From positions 20,980-84,979 of the forward strand of contig NZ_JAKILB010000018.1 in assembly GCF_023283895.1 (NCBI RefSeq): a stretch of DNA of 64,000 nt, in the 5' to 3' direction. The stretch is from Shewanella pneumatophori (GTDB lineage: Bacteria > Pseudomonadota > Gammaproteobacteria > Enterobacterales > Shewanellaceae). A program made the position numbers and the translations under genes. The notes beneath the pieces were generated by a model. The model saw only the letters and a program-made list of their open reading frames with translations, ran no database searches and was not told the DNA's origin. Shown piece by piece: positions 17,676-26,100 of this stretch. The stretch's first letter is position 1; every line of letters begins with the position of its first letter.

Positions 17676-18758
17676 TTAAAATAGTACCAGTTTTTTGTGT
17701 ATTTCATCGAACGTTGTTCTATCGACTCCAGCGTCATATAACAATCTATTTAATTGTTCGGCTTGTAACTTACCCGCCTCAAATAACATTGAACATTCAC
17801 TGATAAGATTGGCCCGCCATATCACCTCCGCAAGGCCACCAGCAGGCTTAGAATCAACCACCGCTAGACGATTAAGCTCAGACTCAAATAGCGATGGTAA
17901 CTGCCAATAATGTGCAAGTAAGGCGCTCAAACTCAAAGATTTAGTTGTCATCACCTGTCTAAATAAACTAGAACATGGTTGCTCACCTGGTTCTGCTTGT
18001 TTAAAGGCTTCTAATAGCAACTTGAAGATGGCTATTTTGCCTACGTCATGCACTAAACCCAGCAAAAAAGCACTATCAGGATCGTCATCGGCTAACTCAC
18101 TAGCAAGGTAAGCAACCTGCATTGAGTGGCGCCAAATTTGGCTACCAAAGCGTCTAAAGTATATTGGCTTAACATCAATAACCTTGCGCATCATAGCTGT
18201 AGTGACAAAACGGCGGATCTGATCTCGACCTAACTGCACTAATGCTAACTGTAAGCTGGTGACATCTTTATCGCTACGTCTAAATAGCGGCGAATTACAC
18301 AGTTTAAGCACCTCAACACTCAATACAGGATCTTTCTCTATTAAGGCTAATAATGCTTTGGTATCGGTATTTTCATCAGCTAACTGTTTGTCTAGGGCTG
18401 CTACCTGTGTAGGCATTTTTAGCACACGTTCAGCAATTGCCTTAGGTGCAGCCAGAGCCGCTTCTACTCGCCTAAAAACACTTTTTTCTAATTCGTTCGC
18501 GGTGCCGTTTAATTGGGTACTTGGAAACAATAAACTATAAAAAAGTGCTGAGAGATCAACAGCTACAACAGAAGCTGTTTCAGCGGGTTTTACTTGAGCA
18601 GCCGCAGGCTCAACATGATGTGCTTGCAACTGTTCCATAGAACCACTAAAGCTAGTTGGTTTTTCAATAACCACCCGCTCTCTAATGTTAAACAGTTTTT
18701 TAAAGGCTTTACTAAACAATTTTTGATGACCGATTAATTGACAAAAAAATCGGTGCAT
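17676..18758 (-). CDS. HDOD-domain signalling protein
   Basis: About 360 residues. An N-terminal low-complexity part is followed by an HDOD domain (about 105-320) with LKMPTQVAALDKQL, PVLSVEVLKLCNSPLF and an HDVGKI motif. HDOD domains are related to HD phosphohydrolases and act in signalling or stress control in many proteobacteria; catalytic activity is uncertain. The first ATG (18758) lies inside the gyrB terminator hairpin and has no ribosome-binding site. A TTG five codons earlier is no better, so the real start is unresolved and could be further downstream. It runs in the same direction as gyrB. Confidence 0.78.
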   Translation of the reverse strand: MHRFFCQLIGHQKLFSKAFKKLFNIRERVVIEKPTSFSGSMEQLQAHHVEPAAAQVKPAETASVVAVDLSALFYSLLFPSTQLNGTANELEKSVFRRVEAALAAPKAIAERVLKMPTQVAALDKQLADENTDTKALLALIEKDPVLSVEVLKLCNSPLFRRSDKDVTSLQLALVQLGRDQIRRFVTTAMMRKVIDVKPIYFRRFGSQIWRHSMQVAYLASELADDDPDSAFLLGLVHDVGKIAIFKLLLEAFKQAEPGEQPCSSLFRQVMTTKSLSLSALLAHYWQLPSLFESELNRLAVVDSKPAGGLAEVIWRANLISECSMLFEAGKLQAEQLNRLLYDAGVDRTTFDEIHKKLVLF

Positions 18759-18769
18759 ATAGCACCGAT
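18743..18769 (-). terminator. gyrB terminator
   Basis: On the minus strand an 8-bp stem ATCGGTGC / GCACCGAT with a 5-base loop is followed by seven T, about 30 bp beyond the gyrB stop. It overlaps the apparent start of the HDOD gene. Confidence 0.85.
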
Positions 18770-18798
18770 TCAATTTTAGCTTTTTGTTTGCAACAACC

Positions 18799-21216
18799 CT
18801 ATACGTCTAGGTTTGCTACATTCAATGCGTTAGCTTCGATAAAGTCACGACGCGGCTCAACTTGATCACCCATTAAACAGGTAAATAGTTGGTCAGCAGC
18901 AATCGCATCTTCAATCGTTACTTGTAGCATACGGCGTGATTCTGGATCCATTGTAGTTTCCCACAATTGCTCAGGGTTCATCTCACCCAATCCTTTATAA
19001 CGCTGGATGTACAAGCCACGCTTAGATTCAGTCATTAACCACTCTAGCGCGTCAACAAAGCTCACCACATCTTTAGTACGCTCGCCACGTTGAACATAGC
19101 CGCCCTCTTCAATCATACCGTTGATTTCAGCGCCCATCTTAACGATGCGTTGATAATCAGTAGACTGGAAGAAGTCGTATGAGAACAAGTAGTGCGTATC
19201 AATACCGTGTTTACGGATAGTAATTTTCGGCAAGTAAGATTGACGCTCAGGGTCAAGAACTGGCTCACCGCTATATAAAACACCACCGGTTTCTTTGTTA
19301 GTTAAATCAGCAACAAATGCATCAGCCCAAGCTTTAACTTGCGCTTCATCAGCTAACATCTCGTTGTTAAGTGCTGGGTGATACAACATCAAATCAGTGA
19401 TGTTAGTTGGGTAGCGTTGCTCTAAACGAGCAATAATAGCCTCAACTTCACGGTACTGATTAACCAAGCGCTCTAATGGCTGACCAGACATACCTGGTGC
19501 ACCTTGCGATGGATAAATGTTTGCATTATCTAGCGCTTGAGTTGTTAAGTACTCAGTTAGTGCTGGATCATCTTTAAGATACTGTTCTTGCTTACCTTTC
19601 TTAACCTTGTATAGCGGTGGCTGTGCAATATAAACATAACCACGTTCAATAAGCTCAGGCATTTGACGGAAGAAGAAGGTCAACAGCAGCGTACGAATGT
19701 GCGAGCCGTCGACGTCAGCATCGGTCATGATAACGATGTTGTGATAACGCGTCTTATCTGGATCGTATTCGTCGCGGCCAATACCACAACCTAATGCAGT
19801 AATTAGCGTTGCAACTTCTTGTGAAGATAACATCTTATCAAAACGTGCTTTTTCAACGTTTAGGATTTTACCTTTCAGTGGCAGAATAGCTTGGTTCTTA
19901 CGGTTACGACCCTGCTTAGCACTACCGCCCGCAGAGTCACCCTCCACTATGTAAATTTCAGAAAGACCAGGGTCTTTCTCTTGGCAGTCAGCTAGTTTAC
20001 CTGGCAAACCACCTAAATCTAATGCGCCTTTACGACGGGTCATTTCACGCGCTTTACGTGCCGCTTCACGCGCACGAGCAGCATCGATAATCTTACCAAC
20101 AATAAGTTTAGCTTCGTTTGGATGCTCCATTAGGTAGTCACCTAATTGCTCACCCATAGTTTGTTCAACAGCAGACTTAACTTCACTAGAAACTAGCTTA
20201 TCTTTAGTTTGTGAACTGAACTTTGGATCCGGTACTTTCACAGAAATAACTGCTGTTAAACCTTCACGAGCATCATCACCCGTTGCAGCAGTCTTACCTT
20301 TCTTGTTAAAGCCCTCACGTTCCATGTAGTTGTTCAGGTTACGTGTTAACGCACCGCGGAAGCCCGCTAAGTGAGTACCACCATCACGCTGTGGAATGTT
20401 GTTGGTAAAACAGAAGATATTTTCTTGGAAGCCATCGTTCCACTGCATTGCAACTTCAACGGTAATACCGTCTTCACGCTCTTGGCAGAAATGGAACACT
20501 TCTTTGTTTACTGGTGTTTTGTTAACGTTTAAGTAGTCAACAAATGCGCTAATACCGCCTTCGTACTTGAAAAACTCATCACGGTTGTCACGCTCGTCCA
20601 CTAGACGAATACCAACACCTGAGTTCAAGAAAGATAATTCACGAACACGTTTAGCTAGAATGTCGAAGTGGAATTGAACGTCAGAGAAAGTCTCTTCACT
20701 TGGCCAGAAACGAATTTCTGTACCTGTGTTAGACGCTTCGCCCACTTCTTTAATTGGCTCATCTGGCTCACCCATGGTGTAGAACTGCTCATACACCTTG
20801 CCGTCACGACGAATCGTTAGCTGTAGCTTTTTAGAAAGCGCGTTAACTACCGATACACCTACACCGTGCAAACCACCAGATACTTTGTAAGAGTTATCAT
20901 CGAACTTACCACCAGCGTGCAGTACAGTCATAATAACCTGAGCTGCTGATACACCTTCTTCAGGGTGAATCGCAACTGGAATACCACGGCCGTCATCGCG
21001 TACTGAAACAGAACCATCGGCATGAATGGTAATATCAACGTCGTTACAGTGGCCCGCTAAGGCTTCATCGATAGAGTTATCGACCACTTCGAATACCATG
21101 TGATGTAGACCTGTACCATCATCAGTATCACCGATGTACATTCCTGGTCTCTTACGTACCGCATCAAGGCCTTTTAAAACCTTAATACTCGAAGAATCAT
21201 AACTATTCTCTGACAT
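18799..21216 (-). CDS. gyrB: DNA gyrase subunit B
   Basis: ATPase subunit of DNA gyrase, which introduces negative supercoils; 805 residues from the ATG at 21216 (E. coli 804). An upstream in-frame TTG (21240) was rejected because it lacks a ribosome-binding site and overlaps recF; the ATG has GAGAGA in front. GHKL ATPase motifs (VVDNSIDEA, DDGRGIPV, GGLHGVGVSVVNAL), the TOPRIM motif EGDSAGGSAKQGR, the DADVDGSHI metal site and the C-terminal YKGLGEMNPEQLWETTMDP are all present. It is the last gene of the dnaA-dnaN-recF-gyrB series, 16 bp after recF. Confidence 0.98.
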   Translation of the reverse strand: MSENSYDSSSIKVLKGLDAVRKRPGMYIGDTDDGTGLHHMVFEVVDNSIDEALAGHCNDVDITIHADGSVSVRDDGRGIPVAIHPEEGVSAAQVIMTVLHAGGKFDDNSYKVSGGLHGVGVSVVNALSKKLQLTIRRDGKVYEQFYTMGEPDEPIKEVGEASNTGTEIRFWPSEETFSDVQFHFDILAKRVRELSFLNSGVGIRLVDERDNRDEFFKYEGGISAFVDYLNVNKTPVNKEVFHFCQEREDGITVEVAMQWNDGFQENIFCFTNNIPQRDGGTHLAGFRGALTRNLNNYMEREGFNKKGKTAATGDDAREGLTAVISVKVPDPKFSSQTKDKLVSSEVKSAVEQTMGEQLGDYLMEHPNEAKLIVGKIIDAARAREAARKAREMTRRKGALDLGGLPGKLADCQEKDPGLSEIYIVEGDSAGGSAKQGRNRKNQAILPLKGKILNVEKARFDKMLSSQEVATLITALGCGIGRDEYDPDKTRYHNIVIMTDADVDGSHIRTLLLTFFFRQMPELIERGYVYIAQPPLYKVKKGKQEQYLKDDPALTEYLTTQALDNANIYPSQGAPGMSGQPLERLVNQYREVEAIIARLEQRYPTNITDLMLYHPALNNEMLADEAQVKAWADAFVADLTNKETGGVLYSGEPVLDPERQSYLPKITIRKHGIDTHYLFSYDFFQSTDYQRIVKMGAEINGMIEEGGYVQRGERTKDVVSFVDALEWLMTESKRGLYIQRYKGLGEMNPEQLWETTMDPESRRMLQVTIEDAIAADQLFTCLMGDQVEPRRDFIEANALNVANLDV

Positions 21217-21232
21217 ATTATTCTCTCGTCGG

Positions 21233-22315
21233 TTATTCAATTACCGTTACACAACCGTGTTCCACATGGAACATCTTACTTGGCGGCGTGATTAACGAAT
21301 CTACTATTGATGCTGGCTCAATAGCCGTGACAAAAACTTGTGCCCCGGTATCCGCTAATTGCTGTAACAATAGTTTTCTATGCTGTGCATCCAATTCCGA
21401 TGGAAGATCATCCACCAGATAAATACTTTTTTTATCTATTTGTTGTTTGAGCAACTTTCCCTGTGCAATGCGTAATGCACAGACTAATAATTTCAGTTGA
21501 CCGCGCGATAAAGCATCTTGTGCAGGTAGTGTTCCTACTCGCAACCGTAAATCCGCTTTATGTGGTCCACTGACGGTATAGCCTGTGGCTAAATCTCTAG
21601 GATATTGCGTCTCGAGCAGCTGTGCATACTCGGTTTTTGCATCCCATCCTCGGGTAAAAGAAACCTTAACATCAACCTGAGGTAAAAACTCTCCGATTAT
21701 ACCCTTAAGTAGCTCATTTAACGAGTCTACATATTGCTTTCTTATGTCGGTGACCAGTTCAGCATAACGAATAAATTCTTTATCCCAAAATTGAATCGAA
21801 CTATAGGGCGATCCATCTCTGAGCAATTGATTTCTCTGCTTTAAAATCCGCCGAACATTAACCCAAGCGGCATAAAAACGTGGGTCAGAATGAAACGCCC
21901 CCCAATCAATAAACTGTCGTCTTGATTTCGGCCCCTCAAAAAGCAAAGAAAAGCTCTCAGGCGTAATAACTTGGATTGGTAAAGTTTCAGCTAATGTCGA
22001 TAAACGCTTTACTTTATCACCATTAATTTTTACTTCAATATCACCGCTTCTAAAGCGGCGTAAGCCAATTTTACTCTGCTCATCACCACTTTCCATGCTG
22101 GCAAACAATGTCAGCGCATCATCGTCGTTCTTAATTACACGCTGTGAAAGATGGCTGCGAAAAGAGCGTCCCATCCCCAGAAAATAGATTGCCTCTAAAA
22201 TACTGGTTTTGCCACTGCCATTTTGACCATAAATCAGATTCAGGCCTTCACCTGGCAACAACTGGGCTGAGGTAATATTTCGAAAAGCTTCAATATGAAG
22301 ACGGCTAAGACTCAT
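21233..22315 (-). CDS. recF: DNA replication and repair protein RecF
   Basis: SMC-like ATPase of 360 residues that helps load RecA at gaps with RecO and RecR. The ATG at 22315 (MSLSRLHIEAFRNI) fits the family; 13 upstream in-frame codons do not. Walker A is GQNGSGKTS, the signature is ALSRGQLKLLV, and the Walker B region is YLVDDLPSELD. The last codons contain a parS-like sequence (21258-21273) that encodes MFHVEH. Confidence 0.95.
   Translation of the reverse strand: MSLSRLHIEAFRNITSAQLLPGEGLNLIYGQNGSGKTSILEAIYFLGMGRSFRSHLSQRVIKNDDDALTLFASMESGDEQSKIGLRRFRSGDIEVKINGDKVKRLSTLAETLPIQVITPESFSLLFEGPKSRRQFIDWGAFHSDPRFYAAWVNVRRILKQRNQLLRDGSPYSSIQFWDKEFIRYAELVTDIRKQYVDSLNELLKGIIGEFLPQVDVKVSFTRGWDAKTEYAQLLETQYPRDLATGYTVSGPHKADLRLRVGTLPAQDALSRGQLKLLVCALRIAQGKLLKQQIDKKSIYLVDDLPSELDAQHRKLLLQQLADTGAQVFVTAIEPASIVDSLITPPSKMFHVEHGCVTVIE
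21258..21273. other. parS-like site at the recF 3' end
   Basis: TGTTCCACATGGAACA differs from the exact parS at one central base (ACATGG for ACGTGG) and keeps both arms. It lies in the last codons of recF, about 40 bp before gyrB. The coding meaning (MFHVEH) is the usual outcome of a parS in this frame. Confidence 0.6.
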
Positions 22316-22417
22316 TAATGACCTTATAAAGCAACAGGAAGCATAATCTAACAAAAGATAAGGCTAGTCAGTTACCATTAACTGACTAGCCTTAGAATAT
22401 AGAAAGGAGGAGCGAGA

Positions 22418-23518
22418 CTAAAGTCTCATTGGCATAACAACGTACATAGAATCTTGTTCTACATGGTTATCAATTAGTGCACTTGAGTTACCGTCAATCA
22501 GAGTGATACGAACATCGTCTGATGGCAAGTTGTTAAGTACATCTAGTAAATAACTGACGTTAAAACCAATTTCTAGTGGTGCGTTTTCATATTCAACATC
22601 TAAAATCTCTTCCGCTTCTTCCTGTTCAGGATTGTTAGCGGTGATCTTAATTAGATTGTTTTCCAACTGAACACGTACACCACGGAACTTCTCGTTAGAT
22701 AAAATAGAAGCGCGTAATAACGCTTGCTTTAACTGCTGACGGCTGGCAATAACCACCTTATCACCACCTTTTGGTAGTACTCGGCGGTAATCAGGAAAAC
22801 GTCCATCAACTAACTTACTGGTAAATACCGCTGTAGCAGTTGTGGCGCGAATAGCATTGTCACCAATCGCAATCGTTACATCTAAATCATCAGCCTCAAA
22901 CGAGCGCATTAATTCAAGCACACCTTTACGCGGCACAATCACCTGTTTTTCAGGTAAAGTAGCTTCGATTTGGCGATGACTTAATGCTAAACGATGACCG
23001 TCTGTGGCAATAGCGCGCAGTACATTACCTTCTGTTTCTAACAACAAACCATTTAGGTAGTAACGTACATCTTGGTTAGCCATCGAGAACTGAGTCGCAT
23101 CAATGAGTGACTTCATCGTACCTTGTTTAAGGGTAAACTCGATTTCCGCTTCAAACGCTTCAACGTTTGGATATTCTTCTGCTGGCAAGGTTGCTAAAGT
23201 AAAGCGACTTCGGCCAGAGCGTAATAATAAACGGTTATCTTGTTGCTCTATCTTTAACTCGACTTGATCGGGTAACGATTTAACAATATCTAAAAACTTC
23301 TTCGCAGGAACGGTTGTACGCCCTTCAAGGATTTCACCTTCTAGCTGAACTTCACCTACCAATTCAACTTCTAAATCGGTACCGGTAAGCTTTAGTGAGT
23401 GATTACTCACTTCTACCAAAAGGTTTGCCAATATAGGCAAGTTGTGACGTCTTTCTACCGCACCACTTACTAGCTGCAACGGTTTTAATAAAGCGTCCCT
23501 ATCAATTGAAAATTTCAT
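22418..23518 (-). CDS. dnaN: DNA polymerase III beta sliding clamp
   Basis: Sliding clamp of 366 residues (E. coli 366), starting MKFSIDRDALLKPLQLVSG and ending MPMRL. The ring-shaped dimer tethers polymerase III to DNA and also controls DnaA through Hda. It lies between dnaA and recF; the dnaA gap is 19 bp, consistent with a dnaA-dnaN-recF operon. Confidence 0.98.
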   Translation of the reverse strand: MKFSIDRDALLKPLQLVSGAVERRHNLPILANLLVEVSNHSLKLTGTDLEVELVGEVQLEGEILEGRTTVPAKKFLDIVKSLPDQVELKIEQQDNRLLLRSGRSRFTLATLPAEEYPNVEAFEAEIEFTLKQGTMKSLIDATQFSMANQDVRYYLNGLLLETEGNVLRAIATDGHRLALSHRQIEATLPEKQVIVPRKGVLELMRSFEADDLDVTIAIGDNAIRATTATAVFTSKLVDGRFPDYRRVLPKGGDKVVIASRQQLKQALLRASILSNEKFRGVRVQLENNLIKITANNPEQEEAEEILDVEYENAPLEIGFNVSYLLDVLNNLPSDDVRITLIDGNSSALIDNHVEQDSMYVVMPMRL

Positions 23519-23537
23519 TGATTAAATATCCCTGATA

Positions 23538-24923
23538 TTAAGAAGATAAGGTTCTTATCAAGTTAGCATAATCTTCTTTAATGTCATGACTTTCTTCACG
23601 CAACTGCGCAATTTTACGACATGCATGTAAAACCGTCGTATGGTCACGACCACCAAAGGCATCACCGATCTCCGGTAAGCTTTGGTTAGTTAACTCTTTT
23701 GATAACGCCATTGCCATCTGTCTTGGTCGTGCCACGCTGCGTGAACGACGCTTAGATAACATGTCAGCCATCTTAATCTTGTAGTATTCAGCTACTGTCT
23801 TTTGAATATTATCAATAGTCACTAACTTCTCTTGTAGAGCCAGTAAGTCACGCAGTGCTTCACGCACAAAATCGATAGTAATCGGACGACCAGTAAAGTT
23901 AGCGTTTGCAATAACACGATTCAATGCACCTTCAAGCTCACGTACGTTTGAACGTAAACGCTTAGCAATAAAGAAAGCCACTTCATCAGGTAGGTTAATG
24001 CCACTTTCTTGTGCCTTACGCATCAAGATCGCTACTCGGGTTTCTAATTCTGGTGGCTCAATAGCAACCGTTAGACCCCAACCGAAACGTGATTTCAAAC
24101 GATCTTCAACACCGTCGATCTCTTTCGGGTACTTATCCGAAGTCAAAATGATCTGGTGGTTACCTTCTAATAGAGCATTAAAGGTATGGAAGAACTCTTC
24201 TTGAGATCTATCTTTATTAGCGAAGAATTGGATGTCATCAATAAAGAGTGCATCAACGCTACGATAGTAACGCTTAAATTCTTCGATCGCGTTATTTTGT
24301 AACGCTTTAACCATGTCTTGCACAAAACGCTCAGAATGCATGTAAACCACTTTTGCATCTGGCTTGTTCTTAATAATGCCATTACCTACAGCGTGCAATA
24401 GGTGAGTTTTACCTAAACCTGTTCCACCATAAAGGAACAAAGGGTTATACGCTCCACCAGGATTTTCAGCCACTTGCAAAGCAGCCGCTTTACCTAATTG
24501 GTTTGATTTACCTTCAACGAAGTTATCAAACTGGTAAGTCGGATTAATATTACTGCGATGATTAGCATTCGCCATAGGCTCTGCATGCGGAGTATTAAAA
24601 GAAGGCTTAACGACTTCTCTACTAGCAGGTCTGCTAGTTTTTACTGCTGCTGTGGCCTGAACAACGGGTTTAGCCGACGGACGACTACCGATATCGAAAC
24701 GCAAACTTGGCGCATCGCTACCCATTTGTTCAGTAAAAAATTGGTTGATGATATTTAGGTATTTATCCCTAACCCAATCCAACACAAAGCGATTAGGTGC
24801 ATAGATGACGAGTGTATCGCCTTCCATTTCTGCTTGTAACGGTCTTATCCACATACTGAATTGTTGAGCAGAAAGCTCATCTTGCAGCCTTGCGATACAT
24901 TGTTGCCAAAGTGAAACCGCCAC
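23538..24923 (-). CDS. dnaA: Chromosomal replication initiator DnaA
   Basis: AAA+ initiator of 461 residues with a GTG start preceded by GGGG, as in E. coli. Domain I (about 1-85) is followed by a variable linker. The ATPase domain has GGTGLGKTHLL and LFIDDIQFFANK. Domain IV ends with the DNA-binding signature GGRDHTTVLHACRKI. It binds the DnaA boxes of oriC at 33.6-33.8 kb and probably the boxes in its own upstream region (24927, 25001, 25183). Confidence 0.98.
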   Translation of the reverse strand: MAVSLWQQCIARLQDELSAQQFSMWIRPLQAEMEGDTLVIYAPNRFVLDWVRDKYLNIINQFFTEQMGSDAPSLRFDIGSRPSAKPVVQATAAVKTSRPASREVVKPSFNTPHAEPMANANHRSNINPTYQFDNFVEGKSNQLGKAAALQVAENPGGAYNPLFLYGGTGLGKTHLLHAVGNGIIKNKPDAKVVYMHSERFVQDMVKALQNNAIEEFKRYYRSVDALFIDDIQFFANKDRSQEEFFHTFNALLEGNHQIILTSDKYPKEIDGVEDRLKSRFGWGLTVAIEPPELETRVAILMRKAQESGINLPDEVAFFIAKRLRSNVRELEGALNRVIANANFTGRPITIDFVREALRDLLALQEKLVTIDNIQKTVAEYYKIKMADMLSKRRSRSVARPRQMAMALSKELTNQSLPEIGDAFGGRDHTTVLHACRKIAQLREESHDIKEDYANLIRTLSS

Positions 24924-25260
24924 GAGTTATCCCCAAAAGATCATACAAAAGAGGTCTATTCTATAATGAGATCACGCTGATCGCTATCCTTTAAATAGAT
25001 TTATCCCCAGATAGATCATCTATTCTTGAATATCTCGATCTTAAAAGATCGGTTGCGATCGAAAAATATTAGCAAAGCTGCAAATCCAGCTTTATAAAGC
25101 GATCCAGATCGATCTATAATAAACAGCTTTCGATCAGCTTTTTGATCTGCTAAACCACAAGATGTAGTGGTAACTCACAGAGTTATCCACACATTCTTGT
25201 AGACCTAAACCTTCGAAGCATTTCCAGAGGAACTAATATTTAATCACTTGCGCTGATTCG
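24924..25260. promoter_or_regulatory. dnaA/rpmH divergent regulatory region rich in GATC and DnaA boxes
   Basis: Noncoding, AT-rich. By hand count there are 12 GATC sites in 24939-25147 (209 bp), far above the expected one per 256 bp. A perfect DnaA box TTATCCACA lies at 25183-25191, and TTATCCCCA (one mismatch) at 24927-24935 and 25001-25009. This suits DnaA autoregulation and SeqA sequestration of the dnaA promoter. The AT-rich repeats and box density of oriC are lacking here, so a second origin is not claimed. Confidence 0.7.
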
Positions 25261-25263
25261 TAG

Positions 25264-25292
25264 TTGACGCGCATAACTAAAGTGATTACAAT
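25264..25292 (+). promoter_or_regulatory. rpmH promoter
   Basis: -35 TTGACG (25264-25269), a 17-bp spacer, and -10 TACAAT (25287-25292). It should start RNA near 25299, giving a leader of about 70 bases before rpmH. This matches the strong rpmH promoters known in gammaproteobacteria. Confidence 0.8.
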
Positions 25293-25367
25293 TCGGCCTC
25301 TTTTTTGCCCTTAGTTCTATTTTATAGAATTTAAGGATTATTAACCTAACAAAGACGGATTGCCATA

Positions 25368-25505
25368 ATGAGTAAACGTACTTTTCAACCTAGCAACCTG
25401 AAGCGCAAGCGTTCTCACGGCTTCCGCGCTCGTATGGCTACAGTAGGTGGCCGTAAGGTCATCGCACGTCGCCGTGCTAAAGGTCGCGCTCGTCTTTCTG
25501 CGTAA
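25368..25505 (+). CDS. rpmH: Ribosomal protein L34
   Basis: 45-residue, very basic protein starting [20 protein letters not shown] and ending GRARLSA, the universal L34 sequence. It is part of the large ribosomal subunit. It is first in the rpmH-rnpA-yidD-yidC series and divergent from dnaA. rnpA follows after 8 bp. Confidence 0.98.
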
Positions 25506-25513
25506 TCGTAGAA

Positions 25514-25876
25514 ATGCAAGTGACTAGCTACACCTTTACGCGGGAGTTACGTTTGTTAACTCCCGCGCAATTTAAATCTGTATTTACCAAACCTATCAAA
25601 GCGTCCTCCGCTGAAATAACCTTACTTGCAATTCCTAATTCTGAACAACACCCACGTTTAGGACTAACTGTTGCCAAGCGTTATGTCAAAAAAGCAAACC
25701 AACGTAACCGTATTAAACGCATAATTAGAGATAATTTCCGTTTACACCAGCATGATCTACCCGCTGTGGATATCGTGGTGCTTGTAAGGAATGGCGTGCT
25801 TGATATGGAAAACGCAGAACTTAAAAACTTAGTAGAAAAGCTATGGCGAAAACTCTCTCGCCGTTACAATGGCTAG
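25514..25876 (+). CDS. rnpA: Ribonuclease P protein component
   Basis: 120 residues, basic. The RNR motif (KKANQRNRIKRIIRDNFR) and the LGLTVAKRYVKK segment identify it. It binds the RNase P RNA and helps cut the 5' leader of pre-tRNAs. Its 3' end overlaps yidD by 34 bp, a usual arrangement. Confidence 0.95.
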   Translation: MQVTSYTFTRELRLLTPAQFKSVFTKPIKASSAEITLLAIPNSEQHPRLGLTVAKRYVKKANQRNRIKRIIRDNFRLHQHDLPAVDIVVLVRNGVLDMENAELKNLVEKLWRKLSRRYNG

Positions 25877-26097
25877 CGACTACGATTATTCGTGGTTACC
25901 AACTACTCATAAGCCCCATGCTGGGGCCTCGTTGTAGGTTCAATCCAACGTGTTCACATTACGCAATTGAAGCAATTCGATTGCATGGAGTGGTGAAAGG
26001 GTGTTGGTTTGCAGGTAAACGCATATTAAAATGTCACCCTTTACATCCGGGCGGTGAAGACCCCGTCCCTAACAAAAAACATAGGTGCGATAAATAG
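25843..26097 (+). CDS. yidD: Membrane protein insertion efficiency factor YidD
   Basis: 84 residues with the conserved RGYQLLISPMLGPRCRFNPTCS core, cysteines and HPLHPGGEDPVP end. It is an inner-membrane-associated protein that aids YidC/Sec membrane insertion. It overlaps rnpA and is followed after 3 bp by yidC. Confidence 0.95.
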   Translation: MAKTLSPLQWLATTIIRGYQLLISPMLGPRCRFNPTCSHYAIEAIRLHGVVKGCWFAGKRILKCHPLHPGGEDPVPNKKHRCDK

Positions 26098-26100
26098 GTT

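Noticed and set aside
24924..25260. Second origin at the dnaA-rpmH gap
   Set aside because: One perfect and two near DnaA boxes and many GATC sites, but no AT-rich repeat element and fewer boxes than the mioC-mnmG gap. Autoregulation of dnaA explains it.
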